The translations under genes and the position numbers were made by a program. A stretch of DNA of 64,000 nucleotides from NCBI RefSeq assembly GCF_004366035.1, contig NZ_SOEE01000005.1:248001-312000 (forward strand). Reading direction: 5' to 3'. A model generated the notes under the pieces. It saw nothing but the letters and a program-made list of their open reading frames with translations, searched no databases and was not told the DNA's origin. The DNA comes from Cytobacillus oceanisediminis (GTDB lineage: Bacteria; Bacillota; Bacilli; Bacillales; Cytobacillaceae). How positions within the stretch are numbered: position 1 is the stretch's first letter; every line of letters starts with the position of its first letter. Below are positions 7,527 through 17,516 of the stretch, in pieces.

Positions 7527-8489
7527 ATGAAGGCTATTCTATTAGGCGTTTGCTCCGCCTTCTTTTTTGCTTTTACATTTGTTTTGAACCGGGCAATGGA
7601 AATGGATGGCGGGAGCTGGCTATGGAGTGCATCGCTCCGCTATTTTTTCATGATTCCCCTCTTGGGTGCCATTGTGGTATTCAGAGGGAATTTACGGCCA
7701 TTATTTAATGAAATGAAAAAGGCTCCCGGGCAATGGCTGTTATGGAGCTTTGTCGGCTTCGGGTTATTTTATGCCCCATTATGCTTTGCAGCAGCCTATG
7801 GACCCGGCTGGCTGATTGCCGGGACCTGGCAGATTACGATAATCTCAGGCTCCCTGCTTGCACCGCTATTTTTCGTTACATATCAGACTGGAAATGGACT
7901 AGCAAAGGTCAGAGGAAAAATTCCTTTTCGCGGTCTGATGATGAGCTTGATTATTCTTCTTGGAGTTGCTGTCATGCAAGTGGAGCACGCATCCTCCATT
8001 TCATGGCGGGAAACGATGCTTGTGATCATTCCTTTGGTTATCGCATCTTTCGCCTATCCGTTAGGCAACCGCAAAATGATGGATGTGTGCGAAAATCGGC
8101 TGGATGCCTATCAGCGTGTCCTCGGGATGACGATTGCCAGTCTTCCGCTCTGGATTATCCTTTCTGCAGCTGCCCTGGCTACAAAAGGTGCTCCCAGCTT
8201 TGGCCAGGTCACTCAGTCCGCTTTAGTCGCCCTATTTTCCGGCGTCTTTGCCACGGTACTTTTCTTTGCAGCTACTGACCTTGTCCGCGGCAATATGCAA
8301 AAACTAGGGACGGTGGAAGCAACCCAATCCCTCGAGGTCCTTTTTGCTGTTCTTGGCGAAGTACTGCTGCTGTCAAGCCGGCTGCCATCTGGAATCTCTT
8401 TGACAGGGATGGCACTTGTGATTACTGGTATGGTGCTGCACAGTTATGTAACTTCAAACAAAGTCAGTTTAAAAAGAAAGGCTGCGTAA
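7527..8489 (+). CDS. Drug/metabolite transporter superfamily permease (EmrE-like multidrug resistance family)
   Basis: A 320-residue integral membrane protein with about ten hydrophobic segments in two repeats, as in EamA/DMT-type exporters. It begins MKAILLGVCSAFFFAFTFVLNRAM. The AYGPGWLIAGTWQITIISGSLLAPLFF segment near residue 90 (given here as landmarks AYGPGWL and SGSLLAPLFF) marks the large multidrug-resistance subgroup. The substrate is unknown. GAGGTGAA before the ATG overlaps the gntR stop, giving a two-gene operon closed by a shared terminator. Confidence 0.85.
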   Translation: MKAILLGVCSAFFFAFTFVLNRAMEMDGGSWLWSASLRYFFMIPLLGAIVVFRGNLRPLFNEMKKAPGQWLLWSFVGFGLFYAPLCFAAAYGPGWLIAGTWQITIISGSLLAPLFFVTYQTGNGLAKVRGKIPFRGLMMSLIILLGVAVMQVEHASSISWRETMLVIIPLVIASFAYPLGNRKMMDVCENRLDAYQRVLGMTIASLPLWIILSAAALATKGAPSFGQVTQSALVALFSGVFATVLFFAATDLVRGNMQKLGTVEATQSLEVLFAVLGEVLLLSSRLPSGISLTGMALVITGMVLHSYVTSNKVSLKRKAA

Positions 8490-8520
8490 AAAAAGGCCCT
8501 GGGTAGGCAGGGCCTTTTTT
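8489..8520. terminator. Bidirectional terminator between exporter and lipoprotein genes
   Basis: Perfect 13-bp stem AAAAAAGGCCCTG / CAGGGCCTTTTTT with a 6-nt loop, A-run on one side and T-run on the other, between two convergent genes. It overlaps the TAA of the lipoprotein gene. Confidence 0.9.
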
Positions 8521-8959
8521 ACGTACGGTCTTCCTGAACCTTTACTTCAATGTGATAAGCCGGAAGAGCTTTAATGAGATCTTTATGCAATTGAGCCTGT
8601 GAATCCATTTTTTCCTGGTGGGTCATATTGCCTTGCCGGTATGCAGTCACCCACATATCCTCACCATTTATCCAAACAGCTCCTGGGCGATACCCCTTGT
8701 GATCAGCAATCACCTTTCGGGCCTGGTCGATATCATCCTGATTATCCAGACGTTTGCCGTCAAAATTAATAAAGTTCGGGTTCTGATCTCCGCTCATCGT
8801 CCGGTCCAATGTATTATTGTCCTCTGTGCGGTCCAGATTATTATTTATAAATGAAACTCCATCCTGGGTCTCATGGTCATACTCACTCTCAGTTGCCTGA
8901 TTGTTGGCACAGCCAGCCATAAATGCGAGCATCAAAAGGAAAACACTAAGTTTTTTCAT
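8519..8959 (-). CDS. YhcN/YlaJ-family sporulation lipoprotein
   Basis: A 146-residue lipoprotein with signal peptide MKKLSVFLLMLAFMAGC, where lipobox Cys17 is the lipidation site. A polar Asn/Asp-rich linker follows. The C-terminal domain (DDIDQARKVIADHKGYRPGAVW, landmarks DQARKVI and YRPGAVW) resembles the YhcN/YlaJ domain of spore membrane lipoproteins. The molecular role is not known. AAGGAGGTG precedes the ATG. It is monocistronic, converging on the exporter gene. Confidence 0.8.
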   Translation of the reverse strand: MKKLSVFLLMLAFMAGCANNQATESEYDHETQDGVSFINNNLDRTEDNNTLDRTMSGDQNPNFINFDGKRLDNQDDIDQARKVIADHKGYRPGAVWINGEDMWVTAYRQGNMTHQEKMDSQAQLHKDLIKALPAYHIEVKVQEDRT

Positions 8960-9211
8960 TACTGCACCTCCTTTTTATAGCATGTCCGCTATCAGGAGGA
9001 ATGTACAGTCCAATATAAGGCAGAGCTGGAGTGGTGAAGGAGTAAAGTTAGCGACTTGAACGTACATGGCGGTCTTTTCCTGGCTTCCCTTTCGTTTTTC
9101 GGCTTCATGAGCTAAATTTTTATTTCGTCTTCCGTTTTCTGCGCCATAAAAACCCCAAATTAAAAAAACTGCCCGGAACATACCAGGGCAGAGAGAGCGT
9201 TTAGTATAAAA

Positions 9212-9832
9212 TTATGATAAAAACTCAGTTGTTTTATGTTTGTCTAGAACATTTGGCGACTTTGGAACTTCATGGTGATGGCGGCAGCGCGGTTCATATG
9301 CTTCTGAGGCGCCGACTAAAATAACCGGGTCATCATATGAAGCCGGCTTTCCATTGATCAGTCGCTGTGTACGGCTTGCAGGTGAACCGCAGACGGCACA
9401 GACGGCTTGAAGCTTTGTAACCAATTCTGCAATCGACATGATGGCAGGCATTTGGCCAAACGGCTCCCCGCGGAAGTCCTGGTCAAGTCCGGCAGCGATG
9501 ACACGATGCCCGCTGTCAGCCAGGTGCTGTATGACTTTTACAATTTCATCATCAAAAAATTGCACTTCATCAATCGCTATCAAATCAATGTCAGCTGTAA
9601 TGTATTTAAAAATATCGGTAGACTGGGAAATGGGTCTAGCTATCACCGAAGTTCCATTATGTGAAACCACAGCTTCATCACTGTATCGGTTATCGATCTG
9701 CGGCTTAAAGACAGCGATTTGCTGTTTGGCGAATTGAGCTCTGCGCACACGGCGAATCAGTTCTTCTGATTTGCCGGAGAACATGCTGCCGCAAATGACT
9801 TCCACCCATCCGTGATGATTCATAACGTACAT
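9212..9832 (-). CDS. tdk: Thymidine kinase
   Basis: A 206-residue type II thymidine kinase of the salvage pathway. The P-loop GSMFSGKS is at residues 15-22, and the Walker B-like DEVQFF lies near residue 90. The C-terminal zinc-binding lasso uses CAVCGS near 145 and a CRHHHE segment near 184. The allosteric and substrate-binding region around the lasso is complete. The start ATG at 9832 follows GGAGAGG. The order tdk-rpmE-rho on the minus strand is the B. subtilis order. Confidence 0.96.
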   Translation of the reverse strand: MYVMNHHGWVEVICGSMFSGKSEELIRRVRRAQFAKQQIAVFKPQIDNRYSDEAVVSHNGTSVIARPISQSTDIFKYITADIDLIAIDEVQFFDDEIVKVIQHLADSGHRVIAAGLDQDFRGEPFGQMPAIMSIAELVTKLQAVCAVCGSPASRTQRLINGKPASYDDPVILVGASEAYEPRCRHHHEVPKSPNVLDKHKTTEFLS

Positions 9833-9996
9833 GAACGGCCTCTCCTTCCTCGTTCTAACTAATAGAATGGCTTGTTATCATTATTTTATGAAGAAAGGGT
9901 CGAGCTGCTGATTTTATTATACTCAAGCTTTTTTCAAAGCAAAAAAAGGTCCACTCAAAACAGTTCTTCATATACAATAAGGCTAATTTCGCAATA

Positions 9997-10030
9997 AAAA
10001 ACAGGCAAGATAGTTAACTTGCCTGTTTTT
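9997..10030 (-). terminator. Terminator after rpmE
   Basis: AAAACAGGCAAG / CTTGCCTGTTTT stem with an 8-nt loop, flanked by A and T runs, just beyond the rpmE stop at 10039. Confidence 0.9.
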
Positions 10031-10038
10031 GTTGTTTA

Positions 10039-10251
10039 TTATTTTTGTTCTGACTTAATGCCGTATTTCTTATTGAAACGGTCAACACGTCCGCCAGCTT
10101 CAGCGAATTTTTGACGTCCAGTATAGAATGGATGGCACTCAGAGCAAGTTTCAACGCGGATCTCTTCTTGAACAGAACCGGTTTCGAACTCGTTACCGCA
10201 AGCACATTTCACCATTGCTTTTTTATAGTTAGGATGAATTCCTGATTTCAT
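10039..10251 (-). CDS. rpmE: 50S ribosomal protein L31, zinc-binding form
   Basis: A 70-residue ribosomal protein with the zinc ribbon cysteines C16, C18, C36 and C39 (KCACGNEF and ETCSECHP), so this is the zinc-containing RpmE rather than the cysteine-free YtiA-type paralogue. The start is the ATG at 10251, because AAGGAG lies 9 nt upstream. The upstream in-frame ATG codons have no properly spaced site. It has its own promoter and a short leader with a hairpin. Confidence 0.96.
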   Translation of the reverse strand: MKSGIHPNYKKAMVKCACGNEFETGSVQEEIRVETCSECHPFYTGRQKFAEAGGRVDRFNKKYGIKSEQK

Positions 10252-10298
10252 TCTTTTCATCTCCTTCCGCCCTGAATCATTCGAAACAGAGTTATATA

Positions 10299-10323
10299 TT
10301 ACGGGCAATCATGATTGCCGTAA
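10299..10323 (-). promoter_or_regulatory. Leader hairpin of rpmE (candidate L31 autoregulatory leader)
   Basis: TTACGG and CCGTAA arms enclose the self-complementary CAATCATGATTG with one bulged base, giving a 12-bp stem. It lies in the roughly 88-nt leader between the predicted transcription start and the ribosome-binding site. It is not followed by a T-run, so it is not a plain terminator of rho. Ribosomal-protein leaders for L31 have been described in Firmicutes. Confidence 0.5.
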
Positions 10324-10345
10324 ACTTCAAAAACACACTGTCATC

Positions 10346-10374
10346 ATTATAACAAGTCAAAGTATTTTTTGCAA
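10346..10374 (-). promoter_or_regulatory. Sigma-A promoter for rpmE
   Basis: Minus strand TTGCAA (10374-10369), 17-bp spacer, TATAAT (10351-10346), between the rho stop and rpmE. Confidence 0.7.
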
Positions 10375-10412
10375 TAAGCGAATTCGGCATCCTGAATTTT
10401 CCAAATGAAGCC

Positions 10413-11681
10413 TTATTGCGAGCGCTTAGCCTTCATTTCTTCTGCCAAGTTAGCAAAAAACTCTTCGTTCGATTTTGTCTGTCTTAGCTTGCGAAGCAGC
10501 TTTTCAGCAAAATCCGGTGAATCGGACATGGATTTGCGGATTGCCCACAGCTTGTCAAGATGATCTTTCTGGATAAGAAGTTCTTCTTTACGCGTCCCGG
10601 AGCGGCGGATGTCGATGGCCGGGAAGATTCTTCTTTCAGCCAAGGAGCGGTCAAGGTGCAGCTCCATATTGCCTGTCCCCTTGAATTCTTCGTAAATGAC
10701 GTCATCCATGCGTGAACCTGTGTCAACGAGTGCAGTTGCCAAAATTGTTAAACTTCCGCCCTCTTCAATGTTACGCGCTGCACCGAAGAAACGCTTCGGA
10801 CGGTGGAATGCAGCCGGGTCAATACCTCCGGAAAGTGTTCTTCCGCTTGGAGGAATAACCAGGTTATACGCTCTTGCCAGTCTTGTGATGCTGTCCATCA
10901 AAATAACAACATCACGCTTGTGCTCAACCAGGCGCATAGCGCGTTCAAGAACAAGCTCGGCCACTTTAATGTGGTTTTCAGGCACTTCATCAAACGTAGA
11001 GCTGACCACATCGCCTGCAACTGAACGCTCGATGTCTGTTACCTCTTCCGGGCGCTCGTCAATTAATAGCACAATCAGTTCCGCTTCCGGGTGGTTGGTT
11101 GTAATGCTATTGGCAATTTCCTTTAAAAGCATGGTCTTACCTGCTTTTGGCGGCGCGACTATCAGACCGCGCTGCCCGAATCCAACAGGTGCAAGCAGGT
11201 CCATAATTCTTGTAGACAGTTGTCTTGTACCTGTTTCCAGTTTCATATGGCGGTTTGGATATAAAGGAGTCAGACCAGGGAAGTGAACACGCTCTTTTGC
11301 TGATTCCGGATCATCGCCATTTACGGCTTCAACCTGCAGAAGGCCGAAATAACGCTCATTTTCTTTTGGAGGACGGACTTTTCCTGAAACCTTATCTCCG
11401 TTTCTCAAATCGAAACGGCGAATCTGGGAAGCGGAAATATAAATATCCTCAGAGCTTGGTGAATAGTTGATTGGACGAAGGAAGCCGAATCCTTCTGACT
11501 GAATGATCTCCAGAACACCTTCCATGAAAAAGTAGCCTTCCTGCTCTGCTCTTGCTTTCAGGATGGCAAAAATCAATTCTTTTTTCGATAACTTGCTGTA
11601 ATAAGAAACTTTATATTCACGGGCAAGTTCATAAAGCTCTTTCAGCTTCATATTTTCTAAACTTGAAATGTTTAAACCCAT
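10413..11681 (-). CDS. rho: Transcription termination factor Rho
   Basis: A 422-residue hexameric RNA-dependent ATPase. It has an N-terminal helical domain (residues 1-45), an OB/cold-shock RNA-binding domain (about 50-118, with GFGFLR and FDLRNGD), and an ATPase domain with Walker A PPKAGKT at 177-183 followed by the Q- and R-loop regions ([15 protein letters not shown], landmark LATALVD). The length is that of the Bacillus protein without long insertions. The ATG at 11681 has only a weak GGTG upstream. It is likely transcribed from the gap that follows glpX. Confidence 0.96.
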   Translation of the reverse strand: MGLNISSLENMKLKELYELAREYKVSYYSKLSKKELIFAILKARAEQEGYFFMEGVLEIIQSEGFGFLRPINYSPSSEDIYISASQIRRFDLRNGDKVSGKVRPPKENERYFGLLQVEAVNGDDPESAKERVHFPGLTPLYPNRHMKLETGTRQLSTRIMDLLAPVGFGQRGLIVAPPKAGKTMLLKEIANSITTNHPEAELIVLLIDERPEEVTDIERSVAGDVVSSTFDEVPENHIKVAELVLERAMRLVEHKRDVVILMDSITRLARAYNLVIPPSGRTLSGGIDPAAFHRPKRFFGAARNIEEGGSLTILATALVDTGSRMDDVIYEEFKGTGNMELHLDRSLAERRIFPAIDIRRSGTRKEELLIQKDHLDKLWAIRKSMSDSPDFAEKLLRKLRQTKSNEEFFANLAEEMKAKRSQ

Positions 11682-12088
11682 TTTTACACCACACTTTTGA
11701 AATTTTCAATTATTTCCTCCATATGCAGCTGTACAAATAATGGACTTTATATGAAAGGAAAGGGAAAGATACTTGACTTGAGGCACTGAAAATAGCTGAA
11801 GAATCTATCATTATGTTCTTAATTAAAGGTTTCGAGGAATGGAACGGTTTATTGTCCGTTTTTTCAGTTGATATTGGAGGCATCCTCTTCTTCCAAATGC
11901 GCAAGCACCTTGCCTTATCCTCGGGGGAGGCGCAGGAGCCAGTTTAAAAAACAATCTCTATTTTACCCCTTAATATGAAAATTAATCAATAATTAAATTT
12001 GATATGGAAAATATAGCAGGAAGGAAATGAAAATGAGCAGGCTGGCGCAGATGGCCAGCTCTCATTTTCTATCTATCTTTTATGAAAA
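11682..12088. other. Intergenic gap between glpX and rho
   Basis: 407 bp without a convincing gene. It holds the glpX terminator at 12029-12069 and a short family A repeat piece at 11895-11942 (AAATGCGCAAGC to GGAGCCAG). The rest is AT-rich and should contain the rho promoter, which I could not assign. Confidence 0.5.
12029..12069 (-). terminator. Terminator after glpX
   Basis: Outer stem GAAAATGAG / CTCATTTTC and inner stem GCTGGC / GCCAGC form one long interrupted hairpin 20 bp beyond the glpX stop, followed on the minus strand by ATTT. Confidence 0.7.
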
Positions 12089-13051
12089 TTATTTAATAAC
12101 AAGATTTGGCTTTTTCTTTAGACTATGGCGTCCCTCAACAAAGCGGACCGTACCTGATTTGGCACGCATGACAAGCGAATGGGTCGAACCATATGAACCT
12201 TTAAACTGTACACCTTTTAGAAGCTCTCCGTCTGTTACGCCTGTAGCAGCAAAAATGGCATCATCGCCTTTTACCAGATCTTCCATAAGAAGGACTTTGT
12301 TAATATCGAGGCCCATCTTCAAGCAGCGCTCAGCCTCTGCATCATTTTGCGGAAGAAGTTTTCCTTGAATTTCTCCGCCAAGGCACTTAAGGGCAACAGC
12401 TGCCAAAACGCCTTCAGGTGCTCCCCCAGATCCGAACAGAATATCGACGCCAGTCTCATCAAAAGCGGTATTTATGGCACCAGCCACGTCCCCATCATTG
12501 ATTAATTTAATTCTGGCGCCAGCTTCGCGAAGCTGGCTGATGATGTGTTCATGTCGCTCACGGTTAAGCACTGTAGCCACGACATCCTGGATATCTTTGT
12601 TTTTTGCTCTTGCGACCGCTTTCAAATTATCCAAGACAGAAGCGTTAATATCAATTTGCCCAACCGCTTCAGGACCGACTGCGATTTTGTCCATGTACAT
12701 ATCCGGAGCATGCAGAAGGTTTCCGTGGTCAGCTACCGCAAGAACAGCTAATGCATTCCAGCCCCCAGATGCTACGATATTGGTGCCTTCCAGCGGATCG
12801 ACAGCAACATCCACACGCGGACCATAGCCTGTTCCAAGCTTTTCCCCGATATAAAGCATCGGCGCTTCATCCATTTCGCCCTCTCCGATAACGACTGTTC
12901 CCTTCATTGGCACAGTATCGAATACATCTCTCATTGCAGAAGTAGCAGCATCATCCGCTTCATCTTTTAATCCGCGGCCCATCCAGCGTGCTGATGCTAA
13001 AGCGGCACCTTCCGTTACGCGAACTAATTCCATTGACAAACTTCTTTCCAT
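12089..13051 (-). CDS. glpX: Fructose-1,6-bisphosphatase class II (GlpX)
   Basis: A 320-residue metal-dependent phosphatase (GlpX family) for gluconeogenesis. Metal- and substrate-binding segments are present: [37 protein letters not shown] and [10 protein letters not shown]. The start is the ATG at 13051 ([10 protein letters not shown]), preceded by GGGGAGG. The open frame extends to 13162 but that part does not match the family. It lies between rho and the murA paralogue, as in B. subtilis ywjI/glpX. Confidence 0.96.
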   Translation of the reverse strand: MERSLSMELVRVTEGAALASARWMGRGLKDEADDAATSAMRDVFDTVPMKGTVVIGEGEMDEAPMLYIGEKLGTGYGPRVDVAVDPLEGTNIVASGGWNALAVLAVADHGNLLHAPDMYMDKIAVGPEAVGQIDINASVLDNLKAVARAKNKDIQDVVATVLNRERHEHIISQLREAGARIKLINDGDVAGAINTAFDETGVDILFGSGGAPEGVLAAVALKCLGGEIQGKLLPQNDAEAERCLKMGLDINKVLLMEDLVKGDDAIFAATGVTDGELLKGVQFKGSYGSTHSLVMRAKSGTVRFVEGRHSLKKKPNLVIK

Positions 13052-13217
13052 CGATTTTTCCTCCCCGGATTCTAAGGCTGGCAGCATGGCGAATGCGGAC
13101 CAGCTCTTTACCGCCGGCACCGCAAAAGCCCGCCTTAATTTATATTTGTCTGCTGATGTCACTTAGGCTTTAGCCCAAGCAATATTCAGTCAGCTGTCCA
13201 TATTCCAAGATGTGTCT

Positions 13218-14504
13218 CTATGCGTTCTTCATTTGTTCCATTTCTTCTTTGCTCATTTCTTCGCGCCAGATTGTGGCACCAAGTCCATTCAGCTTTTCAA
13301 CAAGGTGGCTATAGCCTCTGTCGATATGCTCTAAGCCAGTGACTTCGGTAACTCCCTCAGCCATCAAGCCGGCAATTACCAGTGCTGCGCCTGCACGCAA
13401 ATCGCTCGCCTTAACTTTAGCTCCCTGAAGCTGAATTGGCCCATTGATGATCGCCGAGCGTCCTTCAACTTTAATGTTAGCATTCATTCTGCGCAGCTCA
13501 TCAATATGCTTAAAACGGGCACTATAAATGGTATCCGTAACCATGCTTGTCCCTTCTGCACCTGTTAACAGAGAAGTCAGCGGCTGCTGAAGGTCTGTTG
13601 GAAAGCCAGGATAAACAAGTGTTTTAATATCCACTGCTTTCATTTTTTCAGCTCGCCCTACAAATACCTGGTCGTCGTTCGTTTCAATCTGAACGCCCAT
13701 TTCGCGCAGTTTTGCTATTAGGGACTCAAGGTGATGGGGGATGACATTGTCAATCAGCACCCCTTCTCCAGCCGCTGCACCAACGATCATATAGGTCCCC
13801 GCTTCAATCCGGTCTGGGATAATCGTATGCTGGCAGCCATGCAGCTGGTCTACGCCATCGATGCGGATTACATCTGTGCCGGCACCTTTTATTTTCGCAC
13901 CCATATTGGTTAAAAGGGTAGCAACATCAATGATTTCAGGCTCTTTTGCAGCATTTTCAATTATTGTTCTGCCTTTTGCTCTGACAGCGGCAAGCATGAT
14001 ATTGATGGTTGCCCCAACGCTGACAACATCGAGATAGATACGGGCTCCGCGAAGCTCATCGGCACGAAGGTAAATGGCTCCCTGCTCATTGGTCACACGC
14101 GCGCCAAGAGCTTCAAAACCTTTAATATGCTGGTCAATCGGCCTTGGTCCCAGATGACATCCGCCAGGAAGTCCAATAACCGCTTTTTTAAATCGGCCGA
14201 GCATCGCTCCCATTAAATAATAGGAAGCGCGTAATTTTTTCACTTTTCCGTTCGGCAAAGGCATGGAAATCATGGAAGAGGGATCAACTGTCATATCATT
14301 TTCAGAGAATTCGACAGTGCCCCCTATTTCTTCAAGCAAATCTTTTAGAATTTGTACATCCGAAATATCCGGCAAACCTTCAATTGTCACAGGCGATTCC
14401 GCTAAAATGGTAGCTGGAATTAATGCAACTGCACTATTCTTCGCTCCGCTGATCCGGACTGTTCCTTTTAATGGATATCCGCCTGCAATCATTAGCTTTT
14501 CCAT
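13218..14504 (-). CDS. murAB: UDP-N-acetylglucosamine 1-carboxyvinyltransferase (MurAB/MurZ type)
   Basis: A 428-residue enolpyruvyl transferase for the first committed step of peptidoglycan precursor synthesis. K22-N23 and the active-site Cys116 in [12 protein letters not shown] are present, so the enzyme should be fosfomycin-sensitive. Synteny (between glpX and tal) identifies it as the second Bacillus paralogue, MurAB/MurZ, rather than the essential MurAA. AAGGGAG precedes the ATG. Confidence 0.93.
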   Translation of the reverse strand: MEKLMIAGGYPLKGTVRISGAKNSAVALIPATILAESPVTIEGLPDISDVQILKDLLEEIGGTVEFSENDMTVDPSSMISMPLPNGKVKKLRASYYLMGAMLGRFKKAVIGLPGGCHLGPRPIDQHIKGFEALGARVTNEQGAIYLRADELRGARIYLDVVSVGATINIMLAAVRAKGRTIIENAAKEPEIIDVATLLTNMGAKIKGAGTDVIRIDGVDQLHGCQHTIIPDRIEAGTYMIVGAAAGEGVLIDNVIPHHLESLIAKLREMGVQIETNDDQVFVGRAEKMKAVDIKTLVYPGFPTDLQQPLTSLLTGAEGTSMVTDTIYSARFKHIDELRRMNANIKVEGRSAIINGPIQLQGAKVKASDLRAGAALVIAGLMAEGVTEVTGLEHIDRGYSHLVEKLNGLGATIWREEMSKEEMEQMKNA

Positions 14505-14973
14505 TTGTAACTCCCTTCTTAGCCGTTGTTAAACACACATGCTGACATTTGACTTCAATATTTAAAGAATTGATAGCCCTTACAGCAAAAGCTACACACT
14601 ACTTTTCTAACCAATTCCGCCAGAAAATAGCCCCAGCTTCTATAAGAAACCAAATAGGCTTGTCATTATTTTTAATATCGGAAAAATTGTCTTTGGGAAA
14701 ATCTGCACTTTCATATTATCATGTATCTGCATTTTGCAACATCGCAAGATGAATAAGGAACAATTTTCCATGTGTTTTTTACAGATTCCGACATTATCTT
14801 TATCCTATAGTTTACACGAAAAATCAAATCTCATGTATTGTATTCAAAAAAAGTTAAAATTAAGAAAGAAGCACTAAAAGCCGGGGTACAAGTGTGAAGG
14901 GGCTGGCTTTGCTCCAACTTTTTCAGCAACGAAACAAAGCCAGTTTCCTAGAGTTATTTTTCCGAAGAATCCA
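14505..14973. other. Intergenic gap between tal and murAB
   Basis: 469 bp with no credible gene. CTGGCTTTG (14903-14911) and CAAAGCCAG (14935-14943) form a 9-bp stem with a 23-nt loop downstream of tal, without a clear T-run. The remainder is AT-rich and presumably holds the murAB promoter. Confidence 0.5.
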
Positions 14974-15618
14974 TTATCCTCTTGAGTTCCAGTCTGCCAG
15001 GAACGCTTCGATTCCCTTATCTGTCAGAGGATGGCTGAATAATTGCTGGATGACTTTATAAGGAACTGTCGCAATATGGGCTCCTCTTAATGCTGCATCC
15101 GTCACATGCTGAGGATGTCTGATGGATGCTGCTATGATTTCTGTATCAATGTCATGAATCGCAAAGATTTCTGCGATGGTGGAAATGAGATCCAGACCGT
15201 TATGGCCTATATCGTCTAAACGACCAAGGAACGGAGAAACGTATGTAGCACCTGCTCTTGCAGCAAGCAGCGCCTGGTTTGCACTGAAGATCAAAGTCAC
15301 ATTTGTTTTAATGCCTTCTTTTGAAAAAGCACTTACTGCTTTTAGTCCATCGGGTGTCATTGGCACCTTGATTGTGATGTTCGGTGCAATCGCTGCCAGC
15401 TCTCTTCCTTCTTTTATCATACCTTCAGCATCAAGGGCGATGACCTCGGCGCTTACTGAGCCAGGCACCAAATCCGTGATTTCGCGAAGACGGTCAGGGA
15501 AGGATACATTCTTTTCCTTTGCCACCAATGATGGATTGGTTGTTACCCCTGCTACTACCCCAAGGGCATATGCTTCTTTAATTTCGTCCATGTTTGCTGT
15601 ATCGATGAAAAACTTCAT
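14974..15618 (-). CDS. tal: Transaldolase (fructose-6-phosphate aldolase-like subfamily)
   Basis: A 214-residue short-type transaldolase of the pentose phosphate pathway. It has [10 protein letters not shown] at the start, [12 protein letters not shown] around residue 24-36 and the Schiff-base Lys84 in NITIKVPMT. The length matches the short MipB/TalC family. GGTGGG precedes the ATG at 15618. It lies between fbaA and murAB, as in B. subtilis (ywjH). Confidence 0.95.
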   Translation of the reverse strand: MKFFIDTANMDEIKEAYALGVVAGVTTNPSLVAKEKNVSFPDRLREITDLVPGSVSAEVIALDAEGMIKEGRELAAIAPNITIKVPMTPDGLKAVSAFSKEGIKTNVTLIFSANQALLAARAGATYVSPFLGRLDDIGHNGLDLISTIAEIFAIHDIDTEIIAASIRHPQHVTDAALRGAHIATVPYKVIQQLFSHPLTDKGIEAFLADWNSRG

Positions 15619-15763
15619 AATAATCCCACCTTGTTTAATTTTTTGATAATTTATGCTGCGGATATCTATGTATTATTAAATAAAGTTTCTATTCTGTAAA
15701 GCCTTACATTTGGAGGCAGAATTTCCGCATCAGACCCTAAGCGCCCGCCGGATAAAATACAGG

Positions 15764-15792
15764 GAAACCGCCCCTAATCCAGAAGCGGTTTC
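15764..15792 (-). terminator. Terminator after fbaA
   Basis: GAAACCGC / GCGGTTTC stem with a 13-nt loop, 18 bp beyond the fbaA stop. The T-run on the minus strand is weak. Confidence 0.5.
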
Positions 15793-15809
15793 TTATCCAA
15801 TGATATTAA

Positions 15810-16667
15810 TTATGCTTTGTTTGAAGAACCGAATTCGCGCATTTTGCCGATTACAGTTTCTTTAATTGCTTCGCGTGCTGGTCCTAAGTATTTGCGCGGA
15901 TCGTATACTTCTGTATCTGCTGCCAATACTTCGCGAACGCGTTTTGCAGAAGCAATTTGGTTTTCAGTGTTTACATTGATTTTTGCAGTTCCTAAAGAGA
16001 TAGACTTTTGGATATCCTTTGTTGGGATTCCAGTTCCGCCATGAAGAACTAAAGGAACACCAGTAAGGCTTCCGATCTCTTCCATTTCAGCAAAGCCAAG
16101 GTTTGGCTCACCTTTATATGGGCCATGAACAGAACCTAGTGCTGGAGCAAGGCAGTCGATGCCTGTGCGTTTTACCAGTTCATCACATTCTTTAGCATCC
16201 GCATAAATAACGCCATCAGCAACAACATCGTCTTCCTGTCCGCCGACAGTTCCTAACTCCGCTTCCACTGAAACGCCTTTTGAATGTGCATATTCAACTA
16301 CTTTAGAAGTAGTCTCAACGTTTTGTTCGAATGGATCATGAGACGCATCGATCATAACGGATGTGAATCCTGCATCGATCGCTTCTTTACATTTATCAAA
16401 ACTTGAACCGTGGTCTAGGTGGATAGCCACCGGAACGGTAATTTTGTAATCTTCCAGCAGTCCTTCAACCATCTTTACAACCGTTTTGAAACCGCCCATG
16501 TAGCGTGCAGCACCTTCGGAAACACCAAGGATAACCGGTGATTTTTCTTCTTCTGCCGCCTGCAGGATAGCTTGAGTAAACTCAAGGTTGTTTAAGTTAA
16601 ATTGACCTACTGCATAGCCTTCTGATTTTGCTTTATTAAGCATTTCAGCCATAGAAACTAAAGGCAT
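15810..16667 (-). CDS. fbaA: Class II fructose-bisphosphate aldolase
   Basis: A 285-residue zinc-dependent aldolase of glycolysis. Zinc and catalytic residues lie in AIHLDHG (His83, Asp85, His86). Additional ligands are in [13 protein letters not shown] and VLHGGTG, and the phosphate-binding loop is [18 protein letters not shown] precedes the ATG. It lies between spo0F and tal, as in B. subtilis. Confidence 0.96.
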   Translation of the reverse strand: MPLVSMAEMLNKAKSEGYAVGQFNLNNLEFTQAILQAAEEEKSPVILGVSEGAARYMGGFKTVVKMVEGLLEDYKITVPVAIHLDHGSSFDKCKEAIDAGFTSVMIDASHDPFEQNVETTSKVVEYAHSKGVSVEAELGTVGGQEDDVVADGVIYADAKECDELVKRTGIDCLAPALGSVHGPYKGEPNLGFAEMEEIGSLTGVPLVLHGGTGIPTKDIQKSISLGTAKINVNTENQIASAKRVREVLAADTEVYDPRKYLGPAREAIKETVIGKMREFGSSNKA

Positions 16668-16868
16668 TTTTCTTCCTCCTTATTGATAATCGTTTAAGTT
16701 CGTCAGACTAAATACTGTTAAAGTTTTCCCCTTAACACTATCGAATATGTACCCTTAAAATAGTCTGCTAAACGAAGACGATCCTTTGGAATTCATCTGT
16801 TATCATACCAAAAAGGACTTAGAAAAGCCATTATTCCAAAGCGTTTTTGTTAATTGTCATAAAGCAAA

Positions 16869-16887
16869 CGCTATCATTTTTATAGCG
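16869..16887 (-). terminator. Possible terminator after spo0F
   Basis: Minus strand CGCTAT, 7-nt loop, ATAGCG, then TTTGCTTT, 35 bp beyond the spo0F stop. The stem is short. Confidence 0.45.
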
Positions 16888-16921
16888 ATGGAATTTCAGG
16901 TTAAAAACGGTTAATTTTGGT

Positions 16922-17296
16922 TTATTTCGAGTTAGGCACAGGCAAATATTTCTTTACCGCTGCCCTGATGTCATCAATATCGAATGGCTTTGCAAAGTGA
17001 GTAAGAGCTCCCAGATCCTTGGCCTCCTGAATCATATCGAGTTCGCCATAGGCAGTCATGATAATGACACGGATATCTTTATCCACCACTCTCATTCTTT
17101 TTAAAATCTCAATCCCATCCATTCCCGGTATTTTCATGTCGAGAAGAACAAGATCAGGCGAATGCTTGGAAACAATGTCGAGAGCCTGGACTCCATTGGC
17201 AGCCTGGTATGTGTCGTACCCTTCTTTCTGTAGTACCTCATTAAGCAAAATTCGGATTCCGAACTGATCATCTACAATTAATATTTTCCCTTTCAT
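16922..17296 (-). CDS. spo0F: Sporulation phosphorelay response regulator Spo0F
   Basis: A 124-residue single receiver domain with no output domain. It takes phosphate from sporulation kinases and passes it to Spo0B. Acidic pocket D9 and D10, phosphorylation site D53 ([11 protein letters not shown]), T81 and K103 (FAKPFDID) are all present. The sequence is nearly that of B. subtilis Spo0F. The ATG at 17296 follows AGAGGTGG. The open frame extends to 17344 without support. A sigma-H-type promoter lies upstream. Confidence 0.96.
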   Translation of the reverse strand: MKGKILIVDDQFGIRILLNEVLQKEGYDTYQAANGVQALDIVSKHSPDLVLLDMKIPGMDGIEILKRMRVVDKDIRVIIMTAYGELDMIQEAKDLGALTHFAKPFDIDDIRAAVKKYLPVPNSK

Positions 17297-17391
17297 CAAG
17301 CCACCTCTTCCTGTCGTATTAAAAGCACTTAGGTTTAAAACCATACTGAATTATGACTGCAGGTCACTTAACTATACATTCTCCTACAGCT

Positions 17392-17421
17392 AATTTCTCT
17401 GTGAAACATGATTATTCCTGC
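17392..17421 (-). promoter_or_regulatory. Sigma-H-type promoter for spo0F
   Basis: Minus strand GCAGGAATA (17421-17413), 12-bp spacer, AGAGAAATT (17400-17392). It fits RnAGGAWWW and RnnGAATWW with one mismatch. spo0F of B. subtilis is also under sigma-H. No convincing Spo0A box was found. Confidence 0.65.
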
Positions 17422-17449
17422 TGGTATTTGCAATTTCAATTGTGAATAT

Positions 17450-17478
17450 TTTACCTTTTCCTCCCTTTTCACTATAAT
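17450..17478 (+). promoter_or_regulatory. Sigma-A promoter for ywjG
   Basis: TTTACC (17450-17455), 17-bp spacer, TATAAT (17473-17478), about 38 bp before the TTG start of ywjG. The -35 is weak and the -10 is perfect. Confidence 0.5.
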
Positions 17479-17516
17479 AGAACCGCTAAGTGCAGTGACC
17501 GAAGGAGTGAAATAGT

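Noticed and set aside
8975-9181. 68-codon open frame upstream of the YhcN-type lipoprotein gene
   Set aside because: No ribosome-binding site, unusual composition, and it covers the promoter region of the lipoprotein gene.
16862-16877. cre-like site upstream of fbaA (15 of 16 positions)
   Set aside because: It overlaps the inverted repeat that best serves as the spo0F terminator and lies about 195 bp from fbaA with no promoter identified between. The match may be accidental.
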